Of a stretch of 64,000 bases of DNA, positions 34,301 to 43,452 are shown one piece after another (position 1 is the first letter of the stretch; every line of letters starts with the position of its first letter). This stretch comes from Marispirochaeta sp964554875 (GTDB lineage: Bacteria > Spirochaetota > Spirochaetia > JC444 > Marispirochaetaceae): assembly GCA_964554875.1 (NCBI GenBank), contig CAZKQJ010000015.1:1-64000 (forward strand). The letters run 5' to 3'. Under the pieces are notes generated by a model that worked only from the letters and a program-made list of their open reading frames with translations, was not told the DNA's origin and did not search any database. The position numbers were made by a program, and so were the translations under genes.

Positions 34301-36019
34301 ATGAGAAAGATTCGTATTGCATCGTCTGTTCTTATTGCAGTTCTGATTGCCCTTCTCGCCTCCTGCGGCAGTGCTGTCTACACGGCGGGCACCTACACAG
34401 GAGAGGGTCAGGGTCATGGAGGAACAATTCGTCTTGAAGTTTCGGTTGACGATACGTCCATAACCGATATCACAATCACGGAAAACCCGGAATCGGATTT
34501 CAGTCTGCCCGCCATCAACAAGCTGATCGACACCGCTATCGAGAAAAACAGCGGTGACATAGACAGCGTCAGCGGTGCGACGGAGACCTCCGCCGGTGTA
34601 ATAGCTGCAATTCAGGCAGCCCTGTCCAAGGCCCGTATCGGGGAAGCAGCCCCCCAGGCGGCTGAAAAGGAGAGCACAGGCGCCCGGGACATCAGCGTGG
34701 ATGTTGCCGTTATCGGTTCCGGCGGAGCGGGGCTCTCCGCGGCCATCGAGGCAAAGAATGCCGGCGCCTCTGTACTGATCATTGAAAAGATGGCAGTTGC
34801 CGGGGGTAACACCAATTACGCCACCGGAGGACTGAACGCCGCTGAAACCAGCTTTCAGAAGGAGCAGGGAATCGAGGATTCGGCGGAGCTCTTTTTTGAA
34901 GACACCATGAAAGGCGGGAAAAACATCAACAACCCCGACCTGGTAGAGGTACTGACCACCCGTTCGGCGGAAACAGTCGCCTGGCTCACTGATCTTGGAG
35001 CAGATCTGAGCGATGTGGGACGTCTGGGGGGAGCCTCGGTCAACCGTTCCCACCGGCCGAAGGGCGGCAAGGCCGTCGGGGCCCACATTGCGGGAACCCT
35101 GCAGAAGGTCGCCGAAGCCGCGGGGGTCGAAATCAGGCTTGATAACCGGGCGGTCGCCCTGGTAAGCCGTAACGGCGCCGTGAGCGGCGTACAAGTCGAA
35201 TCACCCGAGGGAAGCTACACCATAAGCGCGAAGGCGGTCATTCTGGCAACAGGCGGTTTCGGTGCAAGCCCCGAGAAGATCGTCCAGTACAAACCCAAAC
35301 TGGAGGGCTTTGGCACCACCAACCACCCCGGCGCCACCGGTGATGCCCTGGATATGGTAAAAGAACTCAATGTCGCCCTGGCGGATATTGAAGAAATCCA
35401 GACCCACCCAACGGTTGTTCCGGTCAAGAATACCATGATCACCGAGGCTGTCCGGGGTAACGGAGCCATTCTGGTCAACCGTGAGGGAGTACGTTTTGTC
35501 TCCGAGCTTGAAACCCGGGATGTCGTCTCCGACGCCGAACTGGCCCAGGAGGGGGGAACAGCCTTCCTGCTCTTTGACCAGGGCGTACGGGAATCCCTGG
35601 CGGCCATTGAGAAATACGCCGGGAGCGGACTTCTTACCGAGGGCGCAAGTCTTGAGGAACTGGCCCGGACAATGGACATGGAGCCCGCTACCCTTGCAAA
35701 GACCGTTGAAACCTACAACTCCTACGTTGTTGCCGGCAAGGACGATGATTTCGGCAGAGCCAGCATGCCCCGCCAGCTGACCCAGGGCCCCTACTACATG
35801 GTAGAGGTCGGCCCCGCTGTTCACCACACCATGGGCGGCATAAAGATCGATACCGAAGCCCGGGTCATCAACAAGGACGGAAATCCCGTTCCCGGACTCT
35901 ACGCCGCCGGTGAAGTTACCGGAGGAGTCCACGGCGCCAACCGTCTCGGCGGTAATGCCATGGCGGACATTACGGTCTTCGGACGCATTGCGGGGAAGAG
36001 CGCGGCGGAAGGAAGGTAA
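34301..36019 (+). CDS. FMN- and FAD-binding fumarate-reductase-type flavoprotein (lipoprotein)
   Basis: The 572-residue exported protein has a lipobox (LLASC, C22), an FMN-binding domain with the covalent flavinylation motif SGAT (91-94, in DSVSGATETSAGV) and a large FAD domain (VAVIGSGGAGLSAAIEAKNAG; TEAVRGNGAILVNREGVRF; HHTMGGIKI). Relatives reduce fumarate, urocanate, methacrylate or similar acrylates as anaerobic electron sinks. It lacks a heme domain. ATG 34301 has GGAG upstream. It precedes a CitAB-type two-component system and a second such reductase. Confidence 0.88.
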   Translation: MRKIRIASSVLIAVLIALLASCGSAVYTAGTYTGEGQGHGGTIRLEVSVDDTSITDITITENPESDFSLPAINKLIDTAIEKNSGDIDSVSGATETSAGVIAAIQAALSKARIGEAAPQAAEKESTGARDISVDVAVIGSGGAGLSAAIEAKNAGASVLIIEKMAVAGGNTNYATGGLNAAETSFQKEQGIEDSAELFFEDTMKGGKNINNPDLVEVLTTRSAETVAWLTDLGADLSDVGRLGGASVNRSHRPKGGKAVGAHIAGTLQKVAEAAGVEIRLDNRAVALVSRNGAVSGVQVESPEGSYTISAKAVILATGGFGASPEKIVQYKPKLEGFGTTNHPGATGDALDMVKELNVALADIEEIQTHPTVVPVKNTMITEAVRGNGAILVNREGVRFVSELETRDVVSDAELAQEGGTAFLLFDQGVRESLAAIEKYAGSGLLTEGASLEELARTMDMEPATLAKTVETYNSYVVAGKDDDFGRASMPRQLTQGPYYMVEVGPAVHHTMGGIKIDTEARVINKDGNPVPGLYAAGEVTGGVHGANRLGGNAMADITVFGRIAGKSAAEGR

Positions 36020-36046
36020 TGCCCGCCTGAAGACAAAATAAGCCCA

Positions 36047-36076
36047 GGCCGGGGCCTAAGGGTCCCGGCCATCTAT
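36047..36076 (+). terminator. Possible weak terminator or hairpin after the first flavoprotein gene
   Basis: GGCCGGG (36047-36053) pairs with CCCGGCC (36064-36070) across a 10-nt loop, followed by a T-rich but interrupted tract. It may attenuate read-through into the kinase gene. Confidence 0.4.
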
Positions 36077-36114
36077 TTTCTATCATGATCTTTTTGAGTA
36101 CACTGGCGGGGAAC

Positions 36115-37650
36115 ATGAAGCTCAGCCGGAAGATATCTCTTTTTATTATCCTCATACTGATTTTTACTGTTTTTATTACCTCCTTCTTTTTTCTCAGCCA
36201 GTGGCTCGACTCCCTCCGCTTTCAGATGCGCAGCCAGGCCATGGACCTGGCGGAAACCCTGAGCAGGGCGTCACAGATCCGGGTGAACATCGGCAGCCCC
36301 AACGGAGACATTATCATACAGCGGGAGATGGAGCGGATCCGTCTGCATACCCGCATCCAGTCAATCCAGATTGTGAATGTCGAAGGACTCATCTACGCCC
36401 ACTCCCTGGAGTCGGAAATTCGGAAAAAGACGGATAATCACCTGCTAATGACCGTCCTGGAAAGCGGTGAGGCAGCCAGACGGGAGGAACAAAGCCTGAC
36501 CGCTCCTTCTTTTCAGGCAGCAGCCCCGATCTATCACCGGGGGATTCTCGCAGGCGCCGTGCTGGTGGAGCTTTTTTACGGACGGATTTACCAGGAAAAC
36601 CGCCGCAACATCATGATAATCGCCGCAGTTGCCCTTTTTACCCTGGCCTGCGGGATTTTTCTGGCCCGGCTCCTGTCGACAAACATCAAGCAGAGTATCT
36701 TCGGTCTTGAACCGGTGGAGATAGCCCGCCTCCTTACCCAGCAGGATCTTATCCTTTCCAGCTTTGACCTGGGAGTGGTTTTTTCCAACCGGGACGGTTC
36801 GACGAGCATGATCAACCCCGCAGCGCGAAAACTTCTGGGGCTCTCACCGGAGGAGAAGGATTTCCGCATCGGTTCCCCCGGCGAAGGGCCCAGGGAGTAC
36901 CAGAGCAGAAACGGACGGGTACTCCTTTGCCGCAGCTATCCGGTAATCGATCACCACAGAGAAGAAGCGGGACGGGTGACCGTCTTTGAGGACCTGACGG
37001 AGGCCCGGCGACGGGCTGAAGAGCTTACCGGAATGCGCCAGCTGACCAGCGCCCTCAGGGCCCAGAACCATGAATTCCTGAACAAGCTCCACAGCATTTC
37101 CGGCCTGATTCAATTGAAGGAGTACGACGAGGCCCTGCGCTTTATCTCCGATGCCGCGGGCCACCGGGGAGAGCTTACCGCGGTTCTGACCCGCCGGATA
37201 CAGGAGCCTGCCATAGCGGGACTCCTGTTGTCAAAATACAACCGTGCAGCAGAGGCACGTATCGCCGTCACTATCGACGAAGAATCATCTCTTTCATCAT
37301 CGTCTCCTGTTATTTCTCCCCAGGACCTGTCCACCATCCTGGGAAACCTGCTGGAAAACGCTTACGAGGAACTCAGGGGAAAAGAGGGAGGAGAGATATT
37401 CATCGGTATCTACGAGGGGGAGAGTTCCCTGCAATGCTGCGTGGAAGATAACGGCCGGGGTATTCCCTCCCATATCCGGGAAAGCCTTTTTCAGCGGGGA
37501 GTATCCACCAAAGGGGAGTCCCGGGGAATCGGGCTTGCTCTTGTAAAGGAGATAATCGACCGTTTGGGCGGGACGATTCAGATAGACGGAGTCCACGGCA
37601 CCTCGGTGGACCTGGACATTCCCGCTTCGAAGGAGAAGCAGGCAAGATGA
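36115..37650 (+). CDS. CitA/DcuS-type sensor histidine kinase
   Basis: The 511-residue kinase has two membrane helices (about 8-30 and 165-187) enclosing a periplasmic PAS-like sensor. A cytoplasmic PAS region (about 205-295) follows, then the SpoOB-type phosphoacceptor helix with AQNHEFLNKLHSI (H319) and a HATPase domain (ENAYEELRG; DNGRGIP; GIGLALVKEI). This family senses C4-dicarboxylates, citrate and similar acids. ATG 36115 is chosen; 36085 is an alternative. It overlaps the regulator gene by 4 nt. Confidence 0.9.
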   Translation: MKLSRKISLFIILILIFTVFITSFFFLSQWLDSLRFQMRSQAMDLAETLSRASQIRVNIGSPNGDIIIQREMERIRLHTRIQSIQIVNVEGLIYAHSLESEIRKKTDNHLLMTVLESGEAARREEQSLTAPSFQAAAPIYHRGILAGAVLVELFYGRIYQENRRNIMIIAAVALFTLACGIFLARLLSTNIKQSIFGLEPVEIARLLTQQDLILSSFDLGVVFSNRDGSTSMINPAARKLLGLSPEEKDFRIGSPGEGPREYQSRNGRVLLCRSYPVIDHHREEAGRVTVFEDLTEARRRAEELTGMRQLTSALRAQNHEFLNKLHSISGLIQLKEYDEALRFISDAAGHRGELTAVLTRRIQEPAIAGLLLSKYNRAAEARIAVTIDEESSLSSSSPVISPQDLSTILGNLLENAYEELRGKEGGEIFIGIYEGESSLQCCVEDNGRGIPSHIRESLFQRGVSTKGESRGIGLALVKEIIDRLGGTIQIDGVHGTSVDLDIPASKEKQAR

Positions 37651-38330
37651 ATATCCTCATCCTGGAAGACGATCCCATGGTCAGTTCCATAACCAGCCGC
37701 TTTCTGAGGCAGATAGACTCAGGGTTCCATCCCGTATGCGCCGGCACCATCGATGAGGCCCACAGGCTCTGCGAAGAACAAAAGTTCGATCTTATGCTTG
37801 TGGACGTCTACTTCCCTGATAAAACAGGGGTGGAGTTTCTCCAGAAAGAACGGGCACAGGGGAACCCTGCAGTGGCGATCATGATAACCGCGGACAAAAC
37901 TCCCCATACGGTTGAGCAGACCCTGGCACTGGGAGCGGTGGACTATCTGATAAAACCCTTTGAGTTCCAGCGTTTCAGCGAAGCCGTCCTTCGGGCAAGG
38001 GAACGCATATCCAGGATTCATGGATCAGGGAGCTCAGACTTCGACCAGAGGCAGCTGGATAGTCTGATTATACCGGAAAAGCGGAAACCGGCAGATTCGC
38101 TTCCGGAAAAAGGAATGGGAGCCCAGACCTACAGCATGGTAAAAGAGATTATAGAAAAACACGAAGACGACTTCAGTGCCCGGGACATCGCCGAAGAGGC
38201 AGGCCTTGCCAGGGTTACGGTGCGGCGCTACCTTGAGGGCATGCTCGCCGAAGGACTGCTTGAAATGTCTCCGGTCTACGGCCATGTGGGAAGGCCAATG
38301 CACCGGTACCGCAGGAGCCGGGAACAATGA
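37647..38330 (+). CDS. CitB/DcuR-type response regulator
   Basis: The 227-residue protein has a receiver domain (ILEDDPMV; phosphoacceptor D53 in LMLVDVYFPD; LIKPFEFQ) and a C-terminal winged HTH (FSARDIAEEAGLARVTVRRYLEGM; GRPMHRY) like CitB and DcuR. It is coupled by 4-nt overlaps both to the kinase and to the second reductase gene, so it very likely controls one or both flavoprotein reductases in response to an organic acid acceptor. Confidence 0.92.
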   Translation: MNILILEDDPMVSSITSRFLRQIDSGFHPVCAGTIDEAHRLCEEQKFDLMLVDVYFPDKTGVEFLQKERAQGNPAVAIMITADKTPHTVEQTLALGAVDYLIKPFEFQRFSEAVLRARERISRIHGSGSSDFDQRQLDSLIIPEKRKPADSLPEKGMGAQTYSMVKEIIEKHEDDFSARDIAEEAGLARVTVRRYLEGMLAEGLLEMSPVYGHVGRPMHRYRRSREQ

Positions 38331-39736
38331 ACGTACGGAGGCTTTTGACTCCCCTGGCAGCAGGACTCCTCCTGGCGGGGATCTTCTTCCTTATGAGCCG
38401 GCCGGAAAAGTATGACGTGCTGGTCGTTGGCGCCGGGGCCGCCGGTCTTTTCGCCGCTCTGGAGGCAGAGGAACAGGGTGCATCGGTCATGGTCATCGAA
38501 AAGATGCCCACCATCGGAGGCAACACCATCCGCGCGACAGGCGGTATGAACGCCGCCGAGTCTGAAATACAGGAAAAACTGAATATTGACGACAGCCTGG
38601 AATCCCACCTGAAGGATACCCTGCAGGCGGGGCACAGGACCAACGATTCCGTTCTGGCGAAGATACTTGTAGAGCAGGCCAGGGAAGCGGTAAGCCGTCT
38701 CCGGTCCCTTGGAGCGGATCTTGAAGACGTGGGCTACCTCGCCGGCCACAGTGCGCCGAGGACCCACCGGCCCACCGGGGGAGCCCCCGTGGGAACCGAA
38801 ATCATACGGGTCCTGAAAGATGCCCTCAAGAAAAGGAATATTCCCATTCGGCTGGAGACACGAATAATCAGTCTTATCAGGAAGAAAGGAGTCGTCCGGG
38901 GCGCTCTTGTGCGGGACAAGACCGGAAGAGAATACCGGATACTCAGCTCCGCTCTTGTTCTGGCTACCGGGGGTTACGGCGGCAGTCCCCGAACCTTCGT
39001 CCGCTACAATCCGGCCTTGACAGGATTCAATACCACCAACCATCCCGGTGCAACAGGGGATTACATCCCCCTGGCTGAAGAGATCGGCGCCCGACTGGTG
39101 GACATGGACCAGATCCAGGCCCATCCCACGGTGGAACCCGACCACGGAGTATTGATAACCGAGGCCCTGCGTGGAAACGGAGGAATCCTCGTTGACCTGA
39201 TGGGGCGGCGCTTTACCGACGAGCTGGCCTTCCGGGATATTCTGAGCGCGAAGATTCTGGAGCGGCGTAACGGAATAGCCTATCTTATCTTCGATGACAA
39301 GGTCCGCAGGTCCCTTTCGGCGGCGGAAAACTATATTCACCGTAACCTGGTGGTCAGCGCGAATACCCCGGAAGAACTCGCCGGCAAACTGGGTATTGAT
39401 CCGCCCCTCTTTTCCGCGGAACTTGAAAGCTACAACAGGGTGCACAGGTCCGGCGAAACAGACCTCTACGGCAGAAGCGGGATCAGCATAGCCCTGGAGA
39501 CTCCCCCCTATTACGGCATAAAGGTCTCGCCGGGGGTACACTACTGTATGGGGGGCCTGGCTATCGACGATCGGACCCGGGTACTGAGGGACTCCGACGG
39601 AAAGCCGATCCCGGGCCTGTATGCTGCCGGAGAGTCCACGGGGGGCATTCACGGGAGCAACCGCCTGGGAGGCAACTCCCTTGCTGACGCGGTGATATTC
39701 GGACGCATTGCCGGCCGCGAGGCGGCGGGAAAATAA
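38327..39736 (+). CDS. FAD-dependent fumarate-reductase-type flavoprotein, membrane-anchored
   Basis: The 469-residue protein resembles the FAD domain of the enzyme encoded at 34301 (VLVVGAGAAGLFAALEAEEQG; GGNTIRATGGMNAAES; TEALRGNGGILVDLMGRRF; HYCMGGLAI) but lacks the FMN-binding domain. An N-terminal hydrophobic helix (LLTPLAAGLLLAGIFFLM) would export or anchor it. It probably needs another electron donor. It is the last gene of the operon and ends 5 nt from the convergent ABC ATPase gene. Confidence 0.85.
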   Translation: MNVRRLLTPLAAGLLLAGIFFLMSRPEKYDVLVVGAGAAGLFAALEAEEQGASVMVIEKMPTIGGNTIRATGGMNAAESEIQEKLNIDDSLESHLKDTLQAGHRTNDSVLAKILVEQAREAVSRLRSLGADLEDVGYLAGHSAPRTHRPTGGAPVGTEIIRVLKDALKKRNIPIRLETRIISLIRKKGVVRGALVRDKTGREYRILSSALVLATGGYGGSPRTFVRYNPALTGFNTTNHPGATGDYIPLAEEIGARLVDMDQIQAHPTVEPDHGVLITEALRGNGGILVDLMGRRFTDELAFRDILSAKILERRNGIAYLIFDDKVRRSLSAAENYIHRNLVVSANTPEELAGKLGIDPPLFSAELESYNRVHRSGETDLYGRSGISIALETPPYYGIKVSPGVHYCMGGLAIDDRTRVLRDSDGKPIPGLYAAGESTGGIHGSNRLGGNSLADAVIFGRIAGREAAGK

Positions 39737-39741
39737 ATAGG

Positions 39742-41238
39742 CTACTCTTCGGATGTGGCGTAGTCGAGGATAATCTCCTTGGTCGCCTCATCCCGGGGCA
39801 GGTCGCAGGCAATCCGGCCGCCGGCAAGCACCAGGACACGATCGCACATGCCGAGGATCTCTTCGATTTCCGAGGAAATCAGAATAACCGAGGCGCCTTT
39901 GCCGACAAGATCGTTTATGGAGTTGTATATATCCACTTTGGCCGCGGCGTCCACTCCCCGGGTCGGTTCATCCATTATGTAGATCCCCGCCCTGCACATG
40001 AAGGAACGGGACAGAAGCACCTTCTGCTGATTGCCTCCGGAATAGAAGCGCAATATGTCCTTGAACTGTCCCGGGACAATACCCAGACGCCGGATATATT
40101 CCCCCGTAAGCTGGCGCATGTAGAGCTCGTTCAAAGCCAGGCTGTTCAGAAAGCGCGGCAGGGTCGCGATAGTCAGATTGGTTATCAGGTTCAGGGGTGG
40201 AAATATGCCGTTCTCCGACCGGTTTTCCGGCACCAGGATTACCCCGTGCTGCATGGCATCAAGGGGATGATTGAAGCTGACCTGCTTTCCGTGAAGAAGT
40301 ATCTCTCCCCCGGTAAATTGGGCAAGACCGAAAAGGCAGTTGCTTAACAGTGTTCTTCCGGAACCCATAAGCCCGGTTATCCCAAGAATTTCCTGTTTGC
40401 GCAGGGAAAAGGATACGGAATGGAGTATCGGTTCGCTGGAGAGCCCTTTTACCTCCAGAATCGTCCCGCCGGGGTGCAGGGATAGGCGGGGATAGCGTTC
40501 CCGGTGGGGGTCCTCGATCATCATCCCCACCAGGGTGCTTTTGTCGATCTCGTTGACCCGGCTGGTTGATACGATCCGGCCCTTGTGAATTACCGTAACC
40601 CTGTCTCCCACCCGTTTTATCTCGTCCATCCTGTGGGAAATGTAGAAAACCCCCTCCACCCGCTCTTTTAACTCCTCGAGTATCGTGAAAAAGAGGTTTC
40701 GCTCGATCTCCCCCATGGCAGCGGTGGGCTCGTCGAAAATTACAACCTCCGCTCCGGAAACATAGGCTTTTACCGCCGAAAGAAGCTGTCGTTCCGCGTA
40801 GCCCAGGCGGTTTACCCGCATGCCCGGATTAAAGTCGATGCCGAAGTACCTCAGAAGCTCCGCGCATTCGAGTTCGGTACGGGCCCGGCTGAAGTAACGG
40901 CACAGACGCCCCTCCCGGGCATAACGGTCAAAGAAAACATTCTCCGCCACACTCAGATTTCCGAAAAGCTGATTGTCCTGGTGCTGATAGAAAATTCCCC
41001 CCTTGCGGGCGGCATGGAAGGATTCAAACTCAATCTCCTCGCCCTTCAGACGAATGGAACCGGAATCCCGTGAATAGAGGCCGCTTACGATCTTCATAAG
41101 AGCCGATTTGCCGGAACCGTTCTCCCCTATTATTACGTGGACCTCCCCCGGAAGCAGATCCAGATTAATGGAGTCCAGAAGAAACTCGTTGTCGAAGTTC
41201 TTACTGATATTTTCCAGTACCAGCAGCGGAGAACTCAC
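39742..41238 (-). CDS. Sugar ABC transporter ATP-binding protein (RbsA/MglA-like), without adjacent permease
   Basis: The 498-residue tandem ATPase has Walker A GENGSGKSALMKIVSG in the first half, the unusual signature LGYAERQLLSAVKAY, and Walker B EVVIFDEPTA. The second half has the degenerate GLMGSGRTLLSNCLFG and signature YSGGNQQKVLLSRSF. It should power a monosaccharide importer. Downstream of the DeoR gene (3-nt gap) there is no permease or binding-protein gene, so it either serves the adjacent ChvE-GguB system or an importer elsewhere. Confidence 0.85.
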   Translation of the reverse strand: MSSPLLVLENISKNFDNEFLLDSINLDLLPGEVHVIIGENGSGKSALMKIVSGLYSRDSGSIRLKGEEIEFESFHAARKGGIFYQHQDNQLFGNLSVAENVFFDRYAREGRLCRYFSRARTELECAELLRYFGIDFNPGMRVNRLGYAERQLLSAVKAYVSGAEVVIFDEPTAAMGEIERNLFFTILEELKERVEGVFYISHRMDEIKRVGDRVTVIHKGRIVSTSRVNEIDKSTLVGMMIEDPHRERYPRLSLHPGGTILEVKGLSSEPILHSVSFSLRKQEILGITGLMGSGRTLLSNCLFGLAQFTGGEILLHGKQVSFNHPLDAMQHGVILVPENRSENGIFPPLNLITNLTIATLPRFLNSLALNELYMRQLTGEYIRRLGIVPGQFKDILRFYSGGNQQKVLLSRSFMCRAGIYIMDEPTRGVDAAAKVDIYNSINDLVGKGASVILISSEIEEILGMCDRVLVLAGGRIACDLPRDEATKEIILDYATSEE

Positions 41239-41241
41239 CGT

Positions 41242-42021
41242 CTATACCCTACCCTCAAAAACATTGATGGAAGTATGCAGCTGGATGTTGCGCACAAAAA
41301 TCTGCTGCTTATACTCGTCGGAGATGGAGGGGTTTGTTATGACCTTGTCCGCAAGCTTCAGGCTTCCCAGGCGAAAAAAGGCGTTGCGGCCGAAATTTTC
41401 ACCCATACACAGAAAGATCTTTTCTTCCGCCGACTCCATGGCCGCCTCGATGAGCTCCGCTTTTTCATGGCTGGCGACGCTTACCTCCAGATTCTCGCCG
41501 ATTCCTTCCACCTCGGCGAAGAGCCGGTTCACGTGAAAGCGGCGCAGGTTGGCCACCGAGAGGGAACCATAGAGGGACCTGCCGTCATCCGCCACGTCTC
41601 CCCCCAGAAGCACAACCCGGTTGGAGGGCTGCCGGGCGATTTCGGTAGCGACAGGGATATAGTTTGTAAGCACCGTAATTCCGTTCCTTTCTACAATGCG
41701 CCGGGCAATACAGTCACAGATATCACCCCCGGTCAGCATAATGACGTCCCCGTCCTCGATCATGTTCAGGGCGACGGAGGCGATCTCCCGGGAGTCCCTG
41801 GATACATCGGCGGTCGGCTCCGGCTGGACGGATTCCTCGATCTCCCGCAGAACAGCGCCGCCGTGGGTACGGGTCAAAACACCGTCGCGCTCCAGTTTTT
41901 CCAGGTCCCGTCGGATGGTCACCTCCGAAACATTGAGCATGGAGCTCAGGGCATGGACCTCCACCTGGCGGTTTTCCCTGAGAAAGTTCTTTATAATCCG
42001 GGTGCGTTCAACAGCAAACAT
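41242..42021 (-). CDS. DeoR family transcriptional regulator
   Basis: With ATG 42021 the protein is 259 residues, the usual DeoR size. It opens MFAVERTRIIKNFLREN, has the HTH VEVHALSSMLNVSEVTIRRDLEKLERDGVLTRTHGGAVL, and a sugar-phosphate-isomerase-like effector domain (DGDVIMLTGGDIC; VLTNYIPVA; GDVADDGRSLYGS). The frame stays open to 42114. It diverges from the chvE operon, and a palindrome lies just downstream of the chvE promoter, so it is the likely repressor, released by a phosphorylated sugar. Confidence 0.88.
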   Translation of the reverse strand: MFAVERTRIIKNFLRENRQVEVHALSSMLNVSEVTIRRDLEKLERDGVLTRTHGGAVLREIEESVQPEPTADVSRDSREIASVALNMIEDGDVIMLTGGDICDCIARRIVERNGITVLTNYIPVATEIARQPSNRVVLLGGDVADDGRSLYGSLSVANLRRFHVNRLFAEVEGIGENLEVSVASHEKAELIEAAMESAEEKIFLCMGENFGRNAFFRLGSLKLADKVITNPSISDEYKQQIFVRNIQLHTSINVFEGRV

Positions 42022-42123
42022 GACAAACTGTTCATAACTATACGGGATTGAAGCGTCCTTGACAATCAAAATCTCATCATCCACAAATAAGCGAAAAGAA
42101 ACGATAAAGATCAAAACTTTTTA

Positions 42124-42152
42124 TTGACGTCCCACCAAAGCAATGGTACGAT
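42124..42152 (+). promoter_or_regulatory. Promoter of the chvE-gguA-gguB operon
   Basis: TTGACG (42124-42129), an exact 17-nt spacer and TACGAT (42147-42152). The predicted start is near 42159, giving a leader of about 130 nt. Confidence 0.65.
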
Positions 42153-42163
42153 TTACACATATT

Positions 42164-42192
42164 CGCAAGCAAACGAACATCGTTTGTGAGCG
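42164..42192. promoter_or_regulatory. Palindromic operator downstream of the chvE promoter
   Basis: CAAACGA (42170-42176), a 3-nt centre and TCGTTTG (42180-42186) form a perfect 7-bp inverted repeat, with outer CGC/GCG arms. It covers about +5 to +33 relative to the predicted start, a classic roadblock position. DeoR binding is inferred from the divergent gene. Confidence 0.6.
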
Positions 42193-42291
42193 TTTTTTTA
42201 TTACATCTGTGCGTGAACGTACACATGAGATCATACTGTCGATCCTGTGATCGATGGATTATGATACTACTTTCTTACAAAAGGAGTTTTT

Positions 42292-43362
42292 ATGAAACGA
42301 ATTGTACAGGCACTGACAATTCTCGCCATCATCGGCCTTGCGGCTTCGATGCTTGTGGCGGAAGGACAGAAGGAAGGGGATCAGAAGGTTGTAGGTATCG
42401 CCATGCCGACCCAGTCTTCCCAGCGGTGGATCCAGGACGGCGGCAACATGAAGAAGATCCTCGAGGAACGGGGTTACAAGGTCGACCTGCAGTACGCCGA
42501 AGACAACATCGACGCTCAGGTAAACCAGCTCGAGAACATGATCGTCAAGGGCGCTGATGTTCTGGTAATAGCCTCCATCGACGGCGAATCCCTGACCAAT
42601 GTACTGGACAAAGCCGCGGCCCAGGATATCCCGGTTATCGCGTATGACCGTCTCATCCGCAACTCCCCCCATGTCAGCTACTACGCCACCTTCGACAACT
42701 TCCTCGTGGGCGTTCTGCAGGGGGACTACATTGTAGAGAGTCTGGGACTTAAAAACGGCAAGGGACCTTACAACATCGAAATCTTTGCCGGATCCCCCGA
42801 CGACAACAATGCATACTTTTTCTTTGACGGCGCCATGTCGAGGCTTCAGCCCTACATTGACAAGGGCCAGCTTGTAATCCGCAGCGGTCAGACGGAATTC
42901 GACCAGGTTGCCACCCTGCGCTGGGACGGCGCGACCGCGCAGCAGCGCATGGACAACATCCTAACCGCCCACTACTCCGGCGCCAATGTGGATGCAGTCC
43001 TCTCCCCCTACGACGGAATATCCATCGGTATCCTCTCTTCCCTCAAGAGCGTCGGTTACGGCAGCTCCAAGCCGATGCCCGTTGTAACCGGTCAGGACGC
43101 AGAGCTTCCTTCAGTTAAATCCATCCTGGCGGGCGAGCAGGCCCAGACCGTCTTTAAGGACACCCGGGTCCTGGCACAGCGTGCTGCCGATATGGTCGAC
43201 GCCGTACTTCAGGGCAAGAAAGCCGAGGTCAACGACACCAAAACCTACGACAACGGGGTAAAGGTTGTTCCCTCATACCTGGAAGAGCCTGTATCTGTGG
43301 ACAAGAGCAACTGGGAAAAAGCCCTTATTGCAACCGGATACTACACCAAGGACATGTTCTAA
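42292..43362 (+). CDS. chvE: ChvE-like multiple-sugar periplasmic binding protein
   Basis: The 356-residue protein has a signal peptide followed by the AEGQKEGDQ mature N-terminus typical of spirochaetal binding proteins. The fold is type I periplasmic binding: GIAMPTQSSQRWIQDGGNMK, VNQLENMIVKGADVLVIAS, VIAYDRLIRNSPHVSYYATFDN, GSPDDNNAYFFFDGAM and TVFKDTRVLA match the ChvE/XylF group. It probably binds aldoses such as galactose, xylose or arabinose. AAGGAG precedes the ATG. It is the first gene of the operon. Confidence 0.92.
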   Translation: MKRIVQALTILAIIGLAASMLVAEGQKEGDQKVVGIAMPTQSSQRWIQDGGNMKKILEERGYKVDLQYAEDNIDAQVNQLENMIVKGADVLVIASIDGESLTNVLDKAAAQDIPVIAYDRLIRNSPHVSYYATFDNFLVGVLQGDYIVESLGLKNGKGPYNIEIFAGSPDDNNAYFFFDGAMSRLQPYIDKGQLVIRSGQTEFDQVATLRWDGATAQQRMDNILTAHYSGANVDAVLSPYDGISIGILSSLKSVGYGSSKPMPVVTGQDAELPSVKSILAGEQAQTVFKDTRVLAQRAADMVDAVLQGKKAEVNDTKTYDNGVKVVPSYLEEPVSVDKSNWEKALIATGYYTKDMF

Positions 43363-43381
43363 AAAACGAATCCGAGAATAG

Positions 43382-43405
43382 AACCGGCGGCGCAAGCCGC
43401 CGGTT
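43382..43405 (+). other. Strong intercistronic hairpin between chvE and gguA
   Basis: A 10-bp stem AACCGGCGGC/GCCGCCGGTT closes a GCAA tetraloop and is followed by only three Ts. Such hairpins after binding-protein genes usually stabilise the upstream mRNA and reduce transporter gene expression. Confidence 0.65.
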
Positions 43406-43452
43406 TCACTGTATACTATTTCCGGATAGACCCGGAATCACAAGGCAATAAT

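Noticed and set aside
38276..39652. 458-codon open frame on the minus strand
   Set aside because: Antisense to the second fumarate-reductase-type flavoprotein, which has intact FAD motifs.
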